A stretch of DNA of 64,000 bases, taken from assembly GCA_033558025.1 (NCBI GenBank), contig JAUCEF010000005.1, positions 7,502,001 through 7,566,000 on the forward strand. The letters run 5' to 3'. Origin of the DNA: Phytophthora sp. 'mugwort'. Its lineage: Eukaryota > Oomycota > Peronosporomycetes > Peronosporales > Peronosporaceae. The notes beneath the pieces were generated by a model. The model was not told where the DNA came from and searched no databases. It saw only the letters and a list, made by a program, of their open reading frames with translations. Shown one piece after another: positions 1 through 11,382 of the stretch (its first letter is position 1; each line of letters starts with the position of its first letter). The position numbers were made by a program, and so were the translations under genes.

Positions 1-1
1 A

Positions 2-1495
2 GCCGAGGCAGATTCTACCATTCCGGTGCACAAGAAACGTAAACTGCAGGCGGCCAACACATCGGGCTACTTGGTGAGCGGTATTGGAAACTTTACTTAC
101 ATGGTGAGTATGTCCTTGAATACGCCGTTGAAGTTCACAGGTTGGGACTCCAAGTTTGCCGTCCCGGTGTCGACCACGGAAATTAACTTGGTGACAGACA
201 ACGAGGGTGAGGGCGAAGTTGTTGTCGGACGTAGCACTAAGGACGGCATCGGCAAGCCAGTACAACTTGTGAGTGTGGGTTCAGGGGATGCCGTACTTGC
301 TGTCTATGAGCGTGGCGCCTTCCTTATTCACGTGAGAAACAAAAACTCGACGCTAGCCAGTGTTCTAGGAGCCACAGTATCGAGCACATTAGCCTATTCT
401 GAAAACTCAACGTCCCCTGCCATGCCTGACAACACTGTGCAATGGGAAAACGTGACGGCGACGAGCAGTATGAACAACGACACATTGGATGCCGAGACCT
501 GGAAGGCAAACATGTGCAGTGACGACGACCGTGAACGTCAACTGATCGCAGACCTGTCCGACCCTCAAGTTACTCCTACTGCTGCTGAATTCACTAGCCG
601 CCTGGAGGAGGCGCTTAAGAAACAGAAGAAGAAGCGGAAGACTAACCAGGAAGGAGGTGAACAGCTTTCGTACCGGTTGCTACAGACCGTAGTTCGACGA
701 TGCTTGGACTCGACGGATCTGGGTTTGTGGGGCCCCCTCGAGACGATGCTGCGCACAAACAGGATGTCGGCCCGCGCTGAGCCGACGCTCCTGCCGACTT
801 TGATGAAGCACAACCAGTTTGCGCAGCTTGAGTGTGCTCTTGTGCACGTTATCGATATCGACGAGCGTTCGATTGTGCGTTTGTTGAAGTATTTTATTCG
901 CAAGAGCAGCAACCCGGCTTTTATTGACTTCGTGACGAAGCAGACGAAGGCCCTGAACAAGAAGGCTAGTAAAGTGGATGGAATTGCGGGCTGCGAGCGG
1001 TTTGCAGTCGCGCTTCTGGGTCTGCCAACAAATGGTGTGTTCTTGCATCGCGCTATCCGTGAGCTAGAGCTCGAGGAAGTTCTGCTTGTGCTTGCTATCT
1101 GCAAGAAGCTGCTGCTCGTGCACACCACCGGGGACGAGGCCGCGGATGAGGAGGATACGACCAAGTCTTCGAAGAAGTCCAAGAAGAGCAATGACAACAG
1201 TCTGGCGGTGATGAAGGAGGAGCGGCGTTTCACTCCGTTGCCCTCGGCCTCGAAGTGCTGCGCGTGGATCTGTGCGTTACTGGATGCACACCTGTCATCT
1301 CTGGTGCAGCGCGCCTCTCAGAATGCCGAGGTCTCTCATACACTGCACCAGCTGGACGACCTCGTGCAGATGCAGCTCCGCGCGAGCGCGCAGTACGAAT
1401 CAGTACATGGCGTGCTGAGCAACTTTCTTTCGGGCGTGCGGCTGCCGCGCGCTCCGGGACTTGCCGACTACAGCATCGAGGAGCTGCGCCTGTAA
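2..1495 (+). CDS. NOL11-like nucleolar protein, 3' part (5' end outside window)
   Basis: The frame is open from base 2 to a TAA at 1493-1495, so about 497 C-terminal residues are visible and the start lies upstream. The middle is polar and basic (a KKQKKKRK run near residue 210). It is followed by a helical region with an LLPTLMKHNQFAQLE segment and an RLLKYFI segment, a pattern I associate with the C-terminal domain of NOL11, a subunit of the t-UTP part of the small-subunit processome that supports rDNA transcription and pre-18S processing. A second acidic-basic stretch (DEEDTTKSSKKSKKS) near residue 385 fits a nucleolar protein. No intron is needed in the visible part. The family call is by pattern only; another WD-repeat UTP protein with a similar tail is possible. 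Confidence 0.55.
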   Translation, partial: AEADSTIPVHKKRKLQAANTSGYLVSGIGNFTYMVSMSLNTPLKFTGWDSKFAVPVSTTEINLVTDNEGEGEVVVGRSTKDGIGKPVQLVSVGSGDAVLAVYERGAFLIHVRNKNSTLASVLGATVSSTLAYSENSTSPAMPDNTVQWENVTATSSMNNDTLDAETWKANMCSDDDRERQLIADLSDPQVTPTAAEFTSRLEEALKKQKKKRKTNQEGGEQLSYRLLQTVVRRCLDSTDLGLWGPLETMLRTNRMSARAEPTLLPTLMKHNQFAQLECALVHVIDIDERSIVRLLKYFIRKSSNPAFIDFVTKQTKALNKKASKVDGIAGCERFAVALLGLPTNGVFLHRAIRELELEEVLLVLAICKKLLLVHTTGDEAADEEDTTKSSKKSKKSNDNSLAVMKEERRFTPLPSASKCCAWICALLDAHLSSLVQRASQNAEVSHTLHQLDDLVQMQLRASAQYESVHGVLSNFLSGVRLPRAPGLADYSIEELRL

Positions 1496-1925
1496 TCAAA
1501 TCCTCGTGGGGACGACCCCCGACGCAGAATAGACACGTTCATTGGCTTGGCATATACGCGCTCGGCTTGTGCCATTGGCAGGGTAGTTAACTTGCCTTTT
1601 GCTCGTTAATTGGTTGTCCTCTTGTTCTATAATCGTATTGTCTGCTCTTCCAACGTCCACCCAGTTCTCCCTCAATCTGCAACACAGTTTTTGCAAACCC
1701 TAAGTCGCTTCTCCTCTCAACCAGCAACTCCAACGTCTTGGGAGGGGGATGCCTCCAAAACCGAAAAGCACCCGGAAGATCCCAAGCCACGCAAAGTAGC
1801 AGCTACCAGCGCTGCCCAAGCAACAGCACAGCAAGCCCAAGCCCGAGATCACACGCATTAGGCTCTCTGCATCTTTTTATCTTAGCAGTTTAGTACCCAT
1901 TTATCCCCGAGAGCAACCAGCAATA
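1496..1925. other. Intergenic region and probable 5' leader of the helicase gene
   Basis: No credible coding sequence. The stretch is pyrimidine-rich around 1625-1680 and contains TCAATCT at 1672-1678, which loosely fits the oomycete initiator core (TCANTYY). An 83-codon open frame beginning at 1610 has no ATG and is not proposed as a gene. Confidence 0.4.
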
Positions 1926-3191
1926 ATGGCGCAGCAGCAGCAACAACAACAACAACAACAACAACAACTGTCCACCACGGACGAGGAGAACTGGAAGGCC
2001 TCCCTCAAGCGGCCGGAAAAGGACACACGCGTGCAGACGGAAGATGTAACCAACGTCAAGGGCAACGAGTTTGAGGATTATTTCCTCAAGCGTGAGCTGC
2101 TCATGGGAATTTTCGAGAAGGGCTTTGAGCGACCGTCCCCTATCCAGGAGGAGGCTGTCCCCATTATTCTGGCCGGCAGGAACGTCATGGCCAGAGCTAA
2201 GAACGGTACGGGCAAGACCGCCGCCTTCATCATTCCCTGTCTCGAGAAGACTGACACGAGCAAGAAGCACATCCAGGTGCTCATCCTTGTCCCCACACGC
2301 GAGCTGGCCCTGCAGACGTCGGCCATCGTCAAGGAGATTGGCAAACACATGGGCATCGAGTGCATGGTGTCTACGGGCGGCACGAGTCTCAAAGACGACA
2401 TCATGCGTCTCTACCAGACGGTGCATATTCTGGTGGGCACCCCCGGTCGAGTCATGGACCTGGCCAACAAGGGCGTGGCCGACCTCAGCCAGTGCTCTAC
2501 GGTCATCATGGACGAGGCCGACAAGCTGCTGTCACCCGAGTTCCAGCCGCTGCTTGAGCAGCTAATCAACCACACGGCGAAGCAACGCCAGATCTGCCTA
2601 TTTTCGGCCACCTTTCCCGTTACGGTTAAGTCATTCAAGGACCGTTTTGTCGAGAACCCGTACGAGATCAACCTCATGGACGAGCTCACATTGAAAGGTG
2701 TGTCACAGTTCTACGCCTTTGTGGAGGAGAGACAGAAGGTGCACTGCCTTAACACGCTATTCTCCAAGCTCGATATTAACCAGTCCATCATCTTCTGTAA
2801 CTCGGTGAACCGCGTCGAGCTGCTGGCCAAGAAGGTCACTGAACTCGGCTACTCATGCTTTTATATCCACGCCAAGATGAATCAGGCGCACCGCAACCGC
2901 GTGTTCCACGAATTCCGCAACGGTGCCACACGGCACTTGGTGTGTTCGGACCTTTTCACGCGCGGTATCGATATCCAAACGGTAAACGTCGTGATCAATT
3001 TTGACTTCCCGAAGAATTCCGAGACGTACCTGCACCGCATTGGTCGTTCGGGTCGGTACGGTCACCTCGGTCTGGCCATTAACATGATCACGTATGATGA
3101 CCGATTCAACCTGTACCGGATCGAGCAGGAACTCGGCACGGAAATCCGACCCATTCCGCCGGTCATTGACCGCAATCTGTACTGCAAGTAA
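1926..3191 (+). CDS. DEAD-box ATP-dependent RNA helicase, DDX6/Dhh1 family
   Basis: 421-residue single-exon gene starting at ATG 1926. After the start comes a run of about 12 glutamines encoded by CAG then CAA codons. Core helicase motifs are all present in order: Walker A NGTGKT (~residue 95), [16 protein letters not shown] (~196-199), SAT, then C-terminal motifs including HRIGRSGR (~370). The [18 protein letters not shown]-motif region and the [10 protein letters not shown] tail are typical of DDX6/Dhh1/Me31B. This family represses translation and activates decapping in P-bodies, binding decapping activators through its second RecA domain. The length matches the compact family members. The short polyQ tract may promote condensate formation, which is inference. 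Confidence 0.95.
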   Translation: MAQQQQQQQQQQQQLSTTDEENWKASLKRPEKDTRVQTEDVTNVKGNEFEDYFLKRELLMGIFEKGFERPSPIQEEAVPIILAGRNVMARAKNGTGKTAAFIIPCLEKTDTSKKHIQVLILVPTRELALQTSAIVKEIGKHMGIECMVSTGGTSLKDDIMRLYQTVHILVGTPGRVMDLANKGVADLSQCSTVIMDEADKLLSPEFQPLLEQLINHTAKQRQICLFSATFPVTVKSFKDRFVENPYEINLMDELTLKGVSQFYAFVEERQKVHCLNTLFSKLDINQSIIFCNSVNRVELLAKKVTELGYSCFYIHAKMNQAHRNRVFHEFRNGATRHLVCSDLFTRGIDIQTVNVVINFDFPKNSETYLHRIGRSGRYGHLGLAINMITYDDRFNLYRIEQELGTEIRPIPPVIDRNLYCK

Positions 3192-4649
3192 GGCGTATGT
3201 CGTGTGAGTTAGAGTGTCGTGGTGATGAGAAGAAGTCATGAAGGTGAAGGAGACGAGGGGAGGTACGTGCAGAAGAAGAAACAGAAGACAACAACGAAGG
3301 AAAATGAGTGTGAAGTGAAGGCGGCAGTCGAGAAGGTGGGAAGGTGGAACATGGAGGGTGCAGAGGAGTGAAAGAAGCTTCGTGATGGGCGGAGCTACGA
3401 TCGTGGGGTCGGGAGAAGGATAAAGAGCAAGATACAAGATGCAAGATGTCATACGCAGCACAAACGACCGATGCGACCATCCGTTTGGGTTGTGAATGTT
3501 CACCCTTTGGGTGTAAACAATATGAAAAAAGTGAAGGCTCGAGTAGCTGACAGTGCTACGATCCTAGCAAACGAGCGAGCACGGAGCGATGCGTGCGTGG
3601 AGATGGAAGAAACAGGAGGAGTGGACAAGACAACAAGGCGCGACGACCCAGTCTAGCAGGACTACAGCAAAGGGGGCTCACAGAGCGCGTGGCGTCGGGA
3701 ATGGAAGTATCCAACAAGCAGCAGCAAGATGGCTATCAGAGAGAACTTGTTCCACATGGTGTGAACTGCAAACCAGCAGAGAGACTGGATATCAGTGTCC
3801 AGGCGTTTGTTGGTGCGGCAACGGAGTCTCTGAGATGGTAGGGTAGTTAGACCATAGTAGCACGATGACGTGGACCGATCTGGTAACGCTGTCATAAAGC
3901 TGAAGTTGAACGACCACTGCCGATGGCAACGCTTAATTGCGCTAGATCTGATCGCGTGTCAATGGCAGTTGCCGTGCGCGTTCGTTTCTCACGAGCTTCA
4001 ACGCGGTGCCGCTGCCGCTGATGGATGGCGGACCAGCGTTTGCCACTGCTGTCATGGAGCAGAGCGGCTGTGGAAACCGATGGCTGATGCTTGCTGAGCG
4101 CAGGCATTTTACATGTACAGTATCCGTGAACAAATTCGGTAAGCGGGTATCCGCACGGCTGGCGCCGAAGGTGCAGAGAGTTGTAGCGCCACGGTCGCGT
4201 TTCGCGTCTAGCTCCGCGCAGAAGATCTGCGACGGCGAGTCTCACCACCGTTGGACATGGGACCTGGGATCCCAGTCGGCTCTTCCAAGCCCCATCCTCG
4301 CAAAGCTTTCCGCAGCGTTATTCGCGGAGGCTAACGACAGCGGCCGCCATTCCATTCCAGCCGGCCTTGCGCCGTCAATCGCTTCCGTCACGCTGGCTGT
4401 CTCCCCATGACAGCTAGTGCCCGTTGCACCAAGTGCCAGAGCACCAATTAAACCAGATGAACGCGACGCAACTGAGTCAGTGACAGGATCGTGCAACAGC
4501 CTGCTCGATGGTAAAAACGTCCGTCATTTTCTGGGGGAAATGCTCTTGGCTAATATTTTAAATACGTGGCCTTCTTCAACCTACTTACTATACGTTTCAA
4601 TGCCGTCATTCCTAAGTGATAAATAGTTCCTCCTTCTTCCCTCTCTCCT
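3192..4649. other. Intergenic, nothing recognised
   Basis: About 1.46 kb between the helicase stop and the stop of the next, minus-strand gene. Several 60-130 codon open frames exist on both strands but none shows a domain, continuity across frames, or a sensible start. The first ~300 bases are probably the helicase 3' UTR. Confidence 0.4.
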
Positions 4650-5375
4650 TCAAAACTCCACCTCGGCGAAAACCCGACGGCGGGACGCCACGGGCGCCGC
4701 CATGGTCAGCTTGCCCACAACTGGGATGATCCACTCGCGCATGCCGCAAAGCTTCTGTGTCTTGACGGCCCGCTCGCTGCTGCTGCGCGTCGGGAACAGG
4801 CTGCTGCGCTGCTCCTCGCCATCTTCGGGACGCATCTCCTCGAGCGAGCGCTTGCGGCCGTCCTTGGTGCTGGGCGGAGTCGACTTGACGGACGTCTCGG
4901 TCTTGGTAGTAGCCGCGACGGGCTGCTGCAGGAAGTCGCGCACGAGTGTGACGAGCTGATGTCCGACCTTGCACGAGTGAAGCAGGCTACGCTCTATATA
5001 GAGCGCGGACACGCGCGACACGAGAAACTGCAACAGCACGTTGAGCGTGCTCATAGTCTCTTTCTCCTGCGCGCGCAGGTCGCGGATGATCTGGCGGAAC
5101 GCGTAGTGATCAACGACGCTTGCCAGCCACTTGGCCAGAAGGCTGGGCTTCTTTTCGTCCTCTTTGGGCTTTCCCTGGCTGCTGCTGCTACTAGTGCAGC
5201 ACTTGACATCGCGCGCGAGGGTTTCCAGCGACCCCCAAAGTGCGTCGAATTCGTCCATGGTCTTGTACACGAAATAGATGCTCGCGGGCGCCGCGTGGCG
5301 CACCTGAACGGCAAACTTCTCGTCCTTGCCGCCGATGCAGGATGTCACGGTCGCTGTCAGGCCGCGCATATTCAT
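4650..5375 (-). CDS. Possible PX-domain protein, 241 aa
   Basis: Single open frame from ATG 5375 to a stop at 4650-4652. The N-terminal ~55 residues (FAVQVRHAAPASIYFVYKTM followed by DEFDALWGSLETLAR) resemble the first strands and helix of a PX phosphoinositide-binding fold, in which an F/Y-x-V strand leads to a K/R-x-x-x-x-F segment. A predicted-helical middle (residues ~75-155) and a low-complexity S/T/K-rich linker (SVKSTPPSTKDGRKRSLEEM) follow, then a short hydrophobic C-terminus. If the PX assignment holds, the protein would bind endosomal membranes. Residues beyond ~60 match nothing I know, so an oomycete-specific hypothetical protein is equally possible. The 5' flank carries a TGTCTGTCTGTTTGTTTG-like repeat at about 5393-5412. 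Confidence 0.5.
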   Translation of the reverse strand: MNMRGLTATVTSCIGGKDEKFAVQVRHAAPASIYFVYKTMDEFDALWGSLETLARDVKCCTSSSSSQGKPKEDEKKPSLLAKWLASVVDHYAFRQIIRDLRAQEKETMSTLNVLLQFLVSRVSALYIERSLLHSCKVGHQLVTLVRDFLQQPVAATTKTETSVKSTPPSTKDGRKRSLEEMRPEDGEEQRSSLFPTRSSSERAVKTQKLCGMREWIIPVVGKLTMAAPVASRRRVFAEVEF

Positions 5376-8195
5376 CTGCTGTGGCAGTCGGTCTGTCTGT
5401 CTGTTTGTTTGTTACGACAGCTATGCTGCTGCTGCGGTCGAACTCACGACACCTAGGCAAATCGCTTAATGACAGCGACGCCAGCGCAGTCGGAGCACGC
5501 GCAGGAAGAGAGAGCCGCATGGCGCAGCGACGGGTCAGCCGAACCCTAACTCACTGACCACTGCGTCGGACCGGCTCGCCGCCTGGGCCGCAAGTGATGT
5601 GGCAAATGATTTTTCGGCCGCCTGCTCGGCTCTGCGACGCCGAGTGGATCGGCCGAGGCTTCCCGGCGCATTGGTGCGGCAAGCTTCAGCCCGGTTTCCT
5701 GAAGCACGGACCGCTGCCACCGCCTTGTTTGTCATAGAGCTGCAAATTGACCGGCTTGGTTATCGCAGCGCGGCGACTGACGCAGGATCTGGTCGGGTCG
5801 CAGGCCGGGCTGGCAATCCGTGGTGACTGCTTTCTCTTGCCGCGCGCTGGCCGCCCGTAGCGAGGCAAGCCGGGCCACAGCTGCGCACTGGGAAGCTCGG
5901 CGCGGCCCCACAAAAATAATGCCGCAGCTACATTCCGGACAATAATCCACCTGCTGGTTGGGTGTCATGCGGCAGCAGCGTTGTGGTAAATGCGCGACCG
6001 GAACAACTGCGTCCATGATTGCCACCAGACGTCTCAGGCAGGTAAGCCTTGGCAGCCGCAGCAGGCTGGCAGATTTAGCGGTGGATTTTCAAGCGCTATG
6101 CTGGACAAGAGGTTATCTAAAAGCAGCGCCATACAACCCCTAAGTGCTAATGCTCGAGAGCCTCTTGTGCCCAGTAACTTGTCAGCACAAAGCCGCGACA
6201 TGGCCAACTATTGTGACAGATTGAGAACAGCTGTCGCAACACGCGCGACCCGTCTGCCAAAAGAGTGACCTGCACTTTGTATGGAGCAGTCAACTCGAAG
6301 GCGTGAGTAATGGGCTATTCAACGGTGTCAAGTTGGTTCGACATTGTCGCTGCAAGCCATGCAAGTTACCTTTTCACCACAACAATTCATGCGCCAGATG
6401 GCAAATATTGCCTCCCATCGTAGTGAAATGTAATAGCCATATGTTGCAGCACTACTGGGTCCGAGCCCACGACTGAAGAATTATGTTGGGGCGTGGCTGT
6501 CGAGCACCGCTGTAACGCGGGCCGGATGGCTCCGACGACGCTCGCCTCGTTTCCCGTGGTCCCTGCCCTGTTTCTACCGCTATCACGCGGGCCCACCGTC
6601 GTTTCATTGTGTTGCGCGCCAACACATCGCGAGATCCGCCTGTAGGCTGCAAAGGAGACTGCCTAATACAGTACCGTACTGTATAGCTAGAAAGTGCCTA
6701 CGCCTTGGGCAGTACAGAGAACGACTTGGAAAGGCGGCGAGGCATGGAGGCTCCATTGGAGCCTCGCGCACATCCGGATGACGAGGTGGTACCATCACCC
6801 CCGGTGTCACGATGCCGATCTCGGAGCCAAGCTCGCAATTGGAACGGCCAGAAGGTGACTTGAGCCCCGTATGCCTCGCTAAAATTTGGGAGCCGCATTG
6901 TCCCTGCAGACGATCGCTTTGATGGCGTGGCCCCAGCTTTGCGAGCTCGTTTCGACGCTTCAACGTTCGCCACGCCTGTTTCTCAGCGTGCAGACGGCGG
7001 CCAGTAAATGAAAACCCCGTTTCATGTGCACGCCAGCGTTTTCCTCGTTTTCGATCTACATTTATGCAGTTTTGCTGTCGTGTGGTGCTCGCTGGTGCAC
7101 CCTTAATGATCAAGTTGATCGCCTGTACGACAGGCGTGTCGAATCACGTCAGTGCAGCCTATTGAATCCCGGATTCCTCTGCGAGGACGTCCGGACTCCG
7201 TCTGGTTCTCCTAAAAACACGTGCCGACCGAGGTGGAGCCCGGCAAGGTGAAGTAAGGTGAGCGCTGAAGCTATTGTAACCTCGATTGCATACTGTTAAT
7301 GTACAGTGTATTGCTTGACCACATAAATCGTTCCGCGAGTGTTGCTCCGTGTGTAGAGACTATCTGCACGGTCGCAATCATTCTAGGGGCATGATCTTGA
7401 GTCCTCCGGTCGTAAGTCAAGATTCGTTGGCACAGTTGATCCCGTGACGATCGCCAGGAGTGGCAGCACTGGACCGACAGTCGCCGACTTGCCGCTCCAA
7501 CTAGTCGCGTCAATCGTCGGCCGCCACGACTAATCTGTTGTTGCCAGTGCTAGATGATCTTGTCACCTACCTACTGATAATTCGCCACCCTCTAGTAGGC
7601 GTAAGGAAATTCCAATCAGCTTAACCAGTGGCTGGCGAGCGCCATTCGTCAGCGGCGCCTCGAGTTTACAGTTCCTCCTTTAAGCCTCCAGTTAGACGCG
7701 CGCTGATTTCATTGACGACTCACTGGCGCTATCGTCGGTCGAGCTTTTGCCGTGTTTTTCAGCGTCGTCATATCAGAAAGGTGGAGCATGACCGCTCCAA
7801 CCCAAATGTGTGCTTACCATTCTGCCATTAGTCTCATGCATGCCCACGTTAAGCTCTGAATTCTCATCGCAATACAACGACGCGGTAAACATCGCTGCAT
7901 CACTGAGTGACTGACTGACGGTACTTGATGAACTCGAGCCACGCATGTCTACCACAATCTGGCGCACTATACTTCATGTACCCAAAAGGCCAACAGTATC
8001 TATCGAAAAGGGCAACTTCAACTGCAGAATGATGGTCGTTGCGCCACTCAGTGTGGCTAAATATATCTGCGGTGATCTATATAAAGTGAGCTGAACAGCT
8101 CAACCGAGTTCTGTTATGGCTAGTGGCACTGCAGGACGCTGACCAAGCTGAGCGTTAAAAGCTCGTTCTTGCTTCGTTGCGAGCGGAACTAGCCG
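5376..8195. other. 2.8-kb gene-poor gap, nothing firm
   Basis: Only short open frames on both strands. A GC-rich part (5530-5900) and a 19-bp palindrome at 6666-6684 (arms ATACAGTAC/GTACTGTAT) are the only visible structures. No transposase, protease or reverse transcriptase motif was found. The last ~100 bases before 8196 include a TATATAAA-like run near 8077-8084 and may hold the kinesin promoter. Confidence 0.35.
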
Positions 8196-11111
8196 ATGTC
8201 GCTGGCGCGAGACTCGGCCCTTTCGCCGTCCACGTGTGACAGCGCGCCGCTGTTTCTGCTCTCGCCCGTGGTGCTGCGGCCCATGACGAGCCATGCGCGG
8301 ATCGAAGGCGGCGCGCTGTACACAAAAAATGAGAGCGAAGTCGCGAATCCGCATCCAATACCGCGCAAGAATTTCCTGCCTCACTTGACCATGAAAACTG
8401 ACAGCAGTGATACCGACAGCAGTGATGGTCCAGCAGCATTAATTGAAGAAGACGCCGACAGCGATACTTACAGACAGAAGATGTGGGCGGGTCAGGCCAA
8501 CATCGTAGTGACCGTGCGTTTACGCCCGCTTCTGAGCCACGACCGAGATCGCGAGGAGATTGTGAAAGTTTTGGGAAATAAAGAGGTTGCCGTACTGACC
8601 CGCAGTCCCGGAGGACGGATGGAGTCGATGCTCAGTGCGAATTCTCCCGTACGACGCAGTACGATTCACTTGCTTCGAAAGCCCCGGCATGCATCCGCTT
8701 CTCCGTCGATTTCTAGCAGTCCAGCTGGGATACGAAGTCGGGAAAAGCGTTTTGCGTTTGACTACGTGTTCAATCCACAAGACAGCCAGCAAAAGGTTTA
8801 CCAGCATACCACAAAGTTTTTAGTACATGGCGTGCTCAATGGTTTTAATGCTACCGTTTTTGCCTATGGCTGTACTGGAGCTGGAAAGACGTACACAATG
8901 TTTGGTACACCAGAGGAGCCCGGCATCATGGCGAGAACACTGGAAGATTTATTCCAAAAGATTGCACGTGTACATGCAGCAGGACGTGTGCGATATCGGG
9001 TGACAGTCTCGTTTCTAGAGGTTTACAATGAGAATATCCGCGACTTGCTGTCAGCTAGTTCGTCTTGTTCATCGGCAACTCCAATGCCAACATCCGAATT
9101 CCTAGATTTGCGTGAAGACCCCGTTCGAGGGTCTGTTATAGCAGGGCTTTCGGAAGTGGAAGCAGATAATGCTCAGGGCGTGATGAAGCTACTGCGCAGA
9201 GGCAATAAGTATCGATCCCAAGAGAGCACAGCAGCTAATTCAGTCTCCTCTCGATCACACGCAGTGCTGCAAGTGCATATAGAACAACAAGAGAAATTGA
9301 CTCCTAGAGAGTCGACTTCAGACCCGGAGGATAACGACACTGGGCTGTTAGGCAATGGCAAGGAGCCCGGCAGCATGGAGGTTAAGTTTGGGAAGTTATC
9401 GCTTGTGGATTTAGCGGGGAGCGAGCGAGCGGCAGTGACGCAAAATCGTGGTCAGAGGTTGCTCGAGGGCGCGAATATTAATCGCTCGCTGCTAGCTCTA
9501 GGAAACTGCATCAACGCTCTCGGTGAGAAGGGGGCCTCGGCAGCAGGATCGTTTGTGCCATACCGAGATAGCAAGCTCACTAGGCTTTTGAAAGACTCAC
9601 TAGGTGGCAATTGTCGAACGGTGATGATCGCGAACGTGAGTCTTGCTGCATCAAGTGTGGAGGAGACGTTGAATACGCTTAAATATGCCAACCGAGCTAA
9701 GAACATTAAAACAACTGTAAGAAAGAATGTCGTCGAGTCGGATCAGGCTGTTCTCAGCCAAAGTAGCCTTGTGGCAAACCTCCAGGAAGAGATAGCCACA
9801 TTGAAAAAGGCACTACTTCGACAGCAGGAGCAAACTGAAGCTGGTCGGCAATTCCAGGCCGAATCTGCCTTACGCTGGGTTGAAAGCAAGAAATCTTCTA
9901 GAGGTAAACATACTGACAACAACGCGGACGAACAAGACTGGAAGACTAGTAAACTACGTGATGCTCGCCAGTACATCACGGAGTCTTTCAAGGAGCGTCG
10001 TATATTGCGCCACGCACTGCTGAAACTGGAACACCAAGTAAGGATAGTAACCTTTCTTACTTAATTAAAATTAACGAGTGCTTTGGTCCTACAGATTCAA
10101 CATCGAGCTCAGGAACTCCAAGCTACGCAGAATGCCCCTGCGCTGACCTCAGGACCAACTTCTGCGGAGTCTTCGACCTCCCCCGTCAAGTTTGCGAGTG
10201 TAATTAACGAATCCCCTACTCAAAAAATGGTGAGTGACACAACCGGGATAAGCACTGAGCTAACAACCACGATAGGGGCACCTATTTCTCAAACAAGAAA
10301 TGCTACCACGGAAGCCGTAACGAGCGGAATTAGAGATCACCAACTCGTATCGTTAGCGCTGGAGAGGGAGGCGCTGATGCAGCAACTGGCAGGAAATGAA
10401 AGAGCTATGGACGAGTTTCGTCAAGGAATTGAGCAAAGTCCGTTGATGGAGCGCAACGAATTGATCCGCGAGGTGTTATTGATGGAATATCGGATTGGGA
10501 ACTTGGAAATTGACAAGATGCAGCTTCAAACGTTACGGGACTTGCAGGTGGGCCTTGATGTTGGCCAACCGGGCCAACACGGGAACAATGATGACCTCAT
10601 GGAACCTCTTGATGTCATGCTTCTCTCAAATGCTGGACAAGAACTTCATCTTGACCTACCAGCTCTTGTTGCGGAGGGCACCAAACGTCAAACCTCTGAC
10701 CGGGACAGCGATCGTGTACATCTTCCGGAAATCAAATCGAGCAAAACTTCCAGTGGACGAGGAGGATTCTTGGAGGAGCTCCGTGGACACCTTTACCTAA
10801 GTAAATCAAACAGTCATCGTGACAAGCAACATGATGTGATGCACACAGTTGCTGCATCTCCTGTGACGTACCATAAACACTGGGGGCTCCATTTGAACAA
10901 TGCTGCGCTTCCATACATTCGACTAAAGAAAAAGAATCCCGTACCGCTCTATGTTGAGCCAACAACATCAGGAAGCCTAGCAGAAATACTGCAAGAAACA
11001 ACATCGACAACATCGCTGGCAGAACCTTATCTCAAATCCCTAAAAGGTCGACATAAACCATCACGGGCGAATGGTAGGCATAGCAAGAATACACAGTCGC
11101 TGAAAAATTAA
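8196..11111 (+). CDS. Kinesin motor protein, kinesin-8-like (two exons)
   Basis: Exons 8196-10037 and 10095-11111. The 57-bp intron (GTAAGG...CCTACAG) contains a stop in frame, so it must be spliced. The joined product is 952 aa. The N-terminal ~100 residues are acidic and S/D-rich. The motor follows: VVTVRLRPL, P-loop GCTGAGKTYTMFG (~225-237), switch I SSRSH (~350), switch II VDLAGSE (~404-410), and an ending YANRAKNIKT (~490). The FLDLREDP...GSVIAGLSEVE loop and the RAKNIKT neck point to kinesin-8 (KIF18/19/Kip3), plus-end motors that shorten microtubules in spindles or cilia. Coiled coil begins after the neck and the exon junction lies inside it. The tail is basic. The start is the first ATG in frame; ATGs at 8283 and 8391 are alternatives. 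Confidence 0.85.
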
Positions 11112-11382
11112 TGAAATTCTTGGCATGGTGCCCGTAGCGACCTTGCATTATGTCCTTGTACCAGTCAATGCTACATTTACAATTCATTAAGCTTCAATCT
11201 ACGCAAAGATGACAACACCACGTCGCCATATATTGTGGTGTAGCATTATCTACCTAGTTGAAATAATACTTCACTGAAGCTAACGGACATAAAGCGTTCG
11301 TCGGCCGTGAGTGAAAAACGAAAACGTTGAGTGAATTTGCGTGATGAGTGAGCTTACGAGGGTCCGGCATCGAGCTTTCACT
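11112..11382. other. Convergent 3' intergenic region
   Basis: 271 bp between the stops of the plus-strand kinesin gene and the minus-strand kinase gene. It presumably holds both 3' UTRs. No other feature seen. Confidence 0.4.

Noticed and set aside
565..1233. 222-codon minus-strand open frame
   Set aside because: Antisense shadow of the NOL11-like gene; serine/arginine-biased product without domains.
1610..1861. Upstream ORF before DDX6
   Set aside because: Begins with TTG rather than ATG; no conserved features.
2853..3503. 216-codon minus-strand open frame
   Set aside because: Overlaps the DDX6 C-terminal coding region; low-complexity translation, no motif.
6666..6684. 19-bp palindrome as a Tc1/mariner end
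   Set aside because: TA-flanked and CAGTA-like, but no partner end or transposase is found within the gap.
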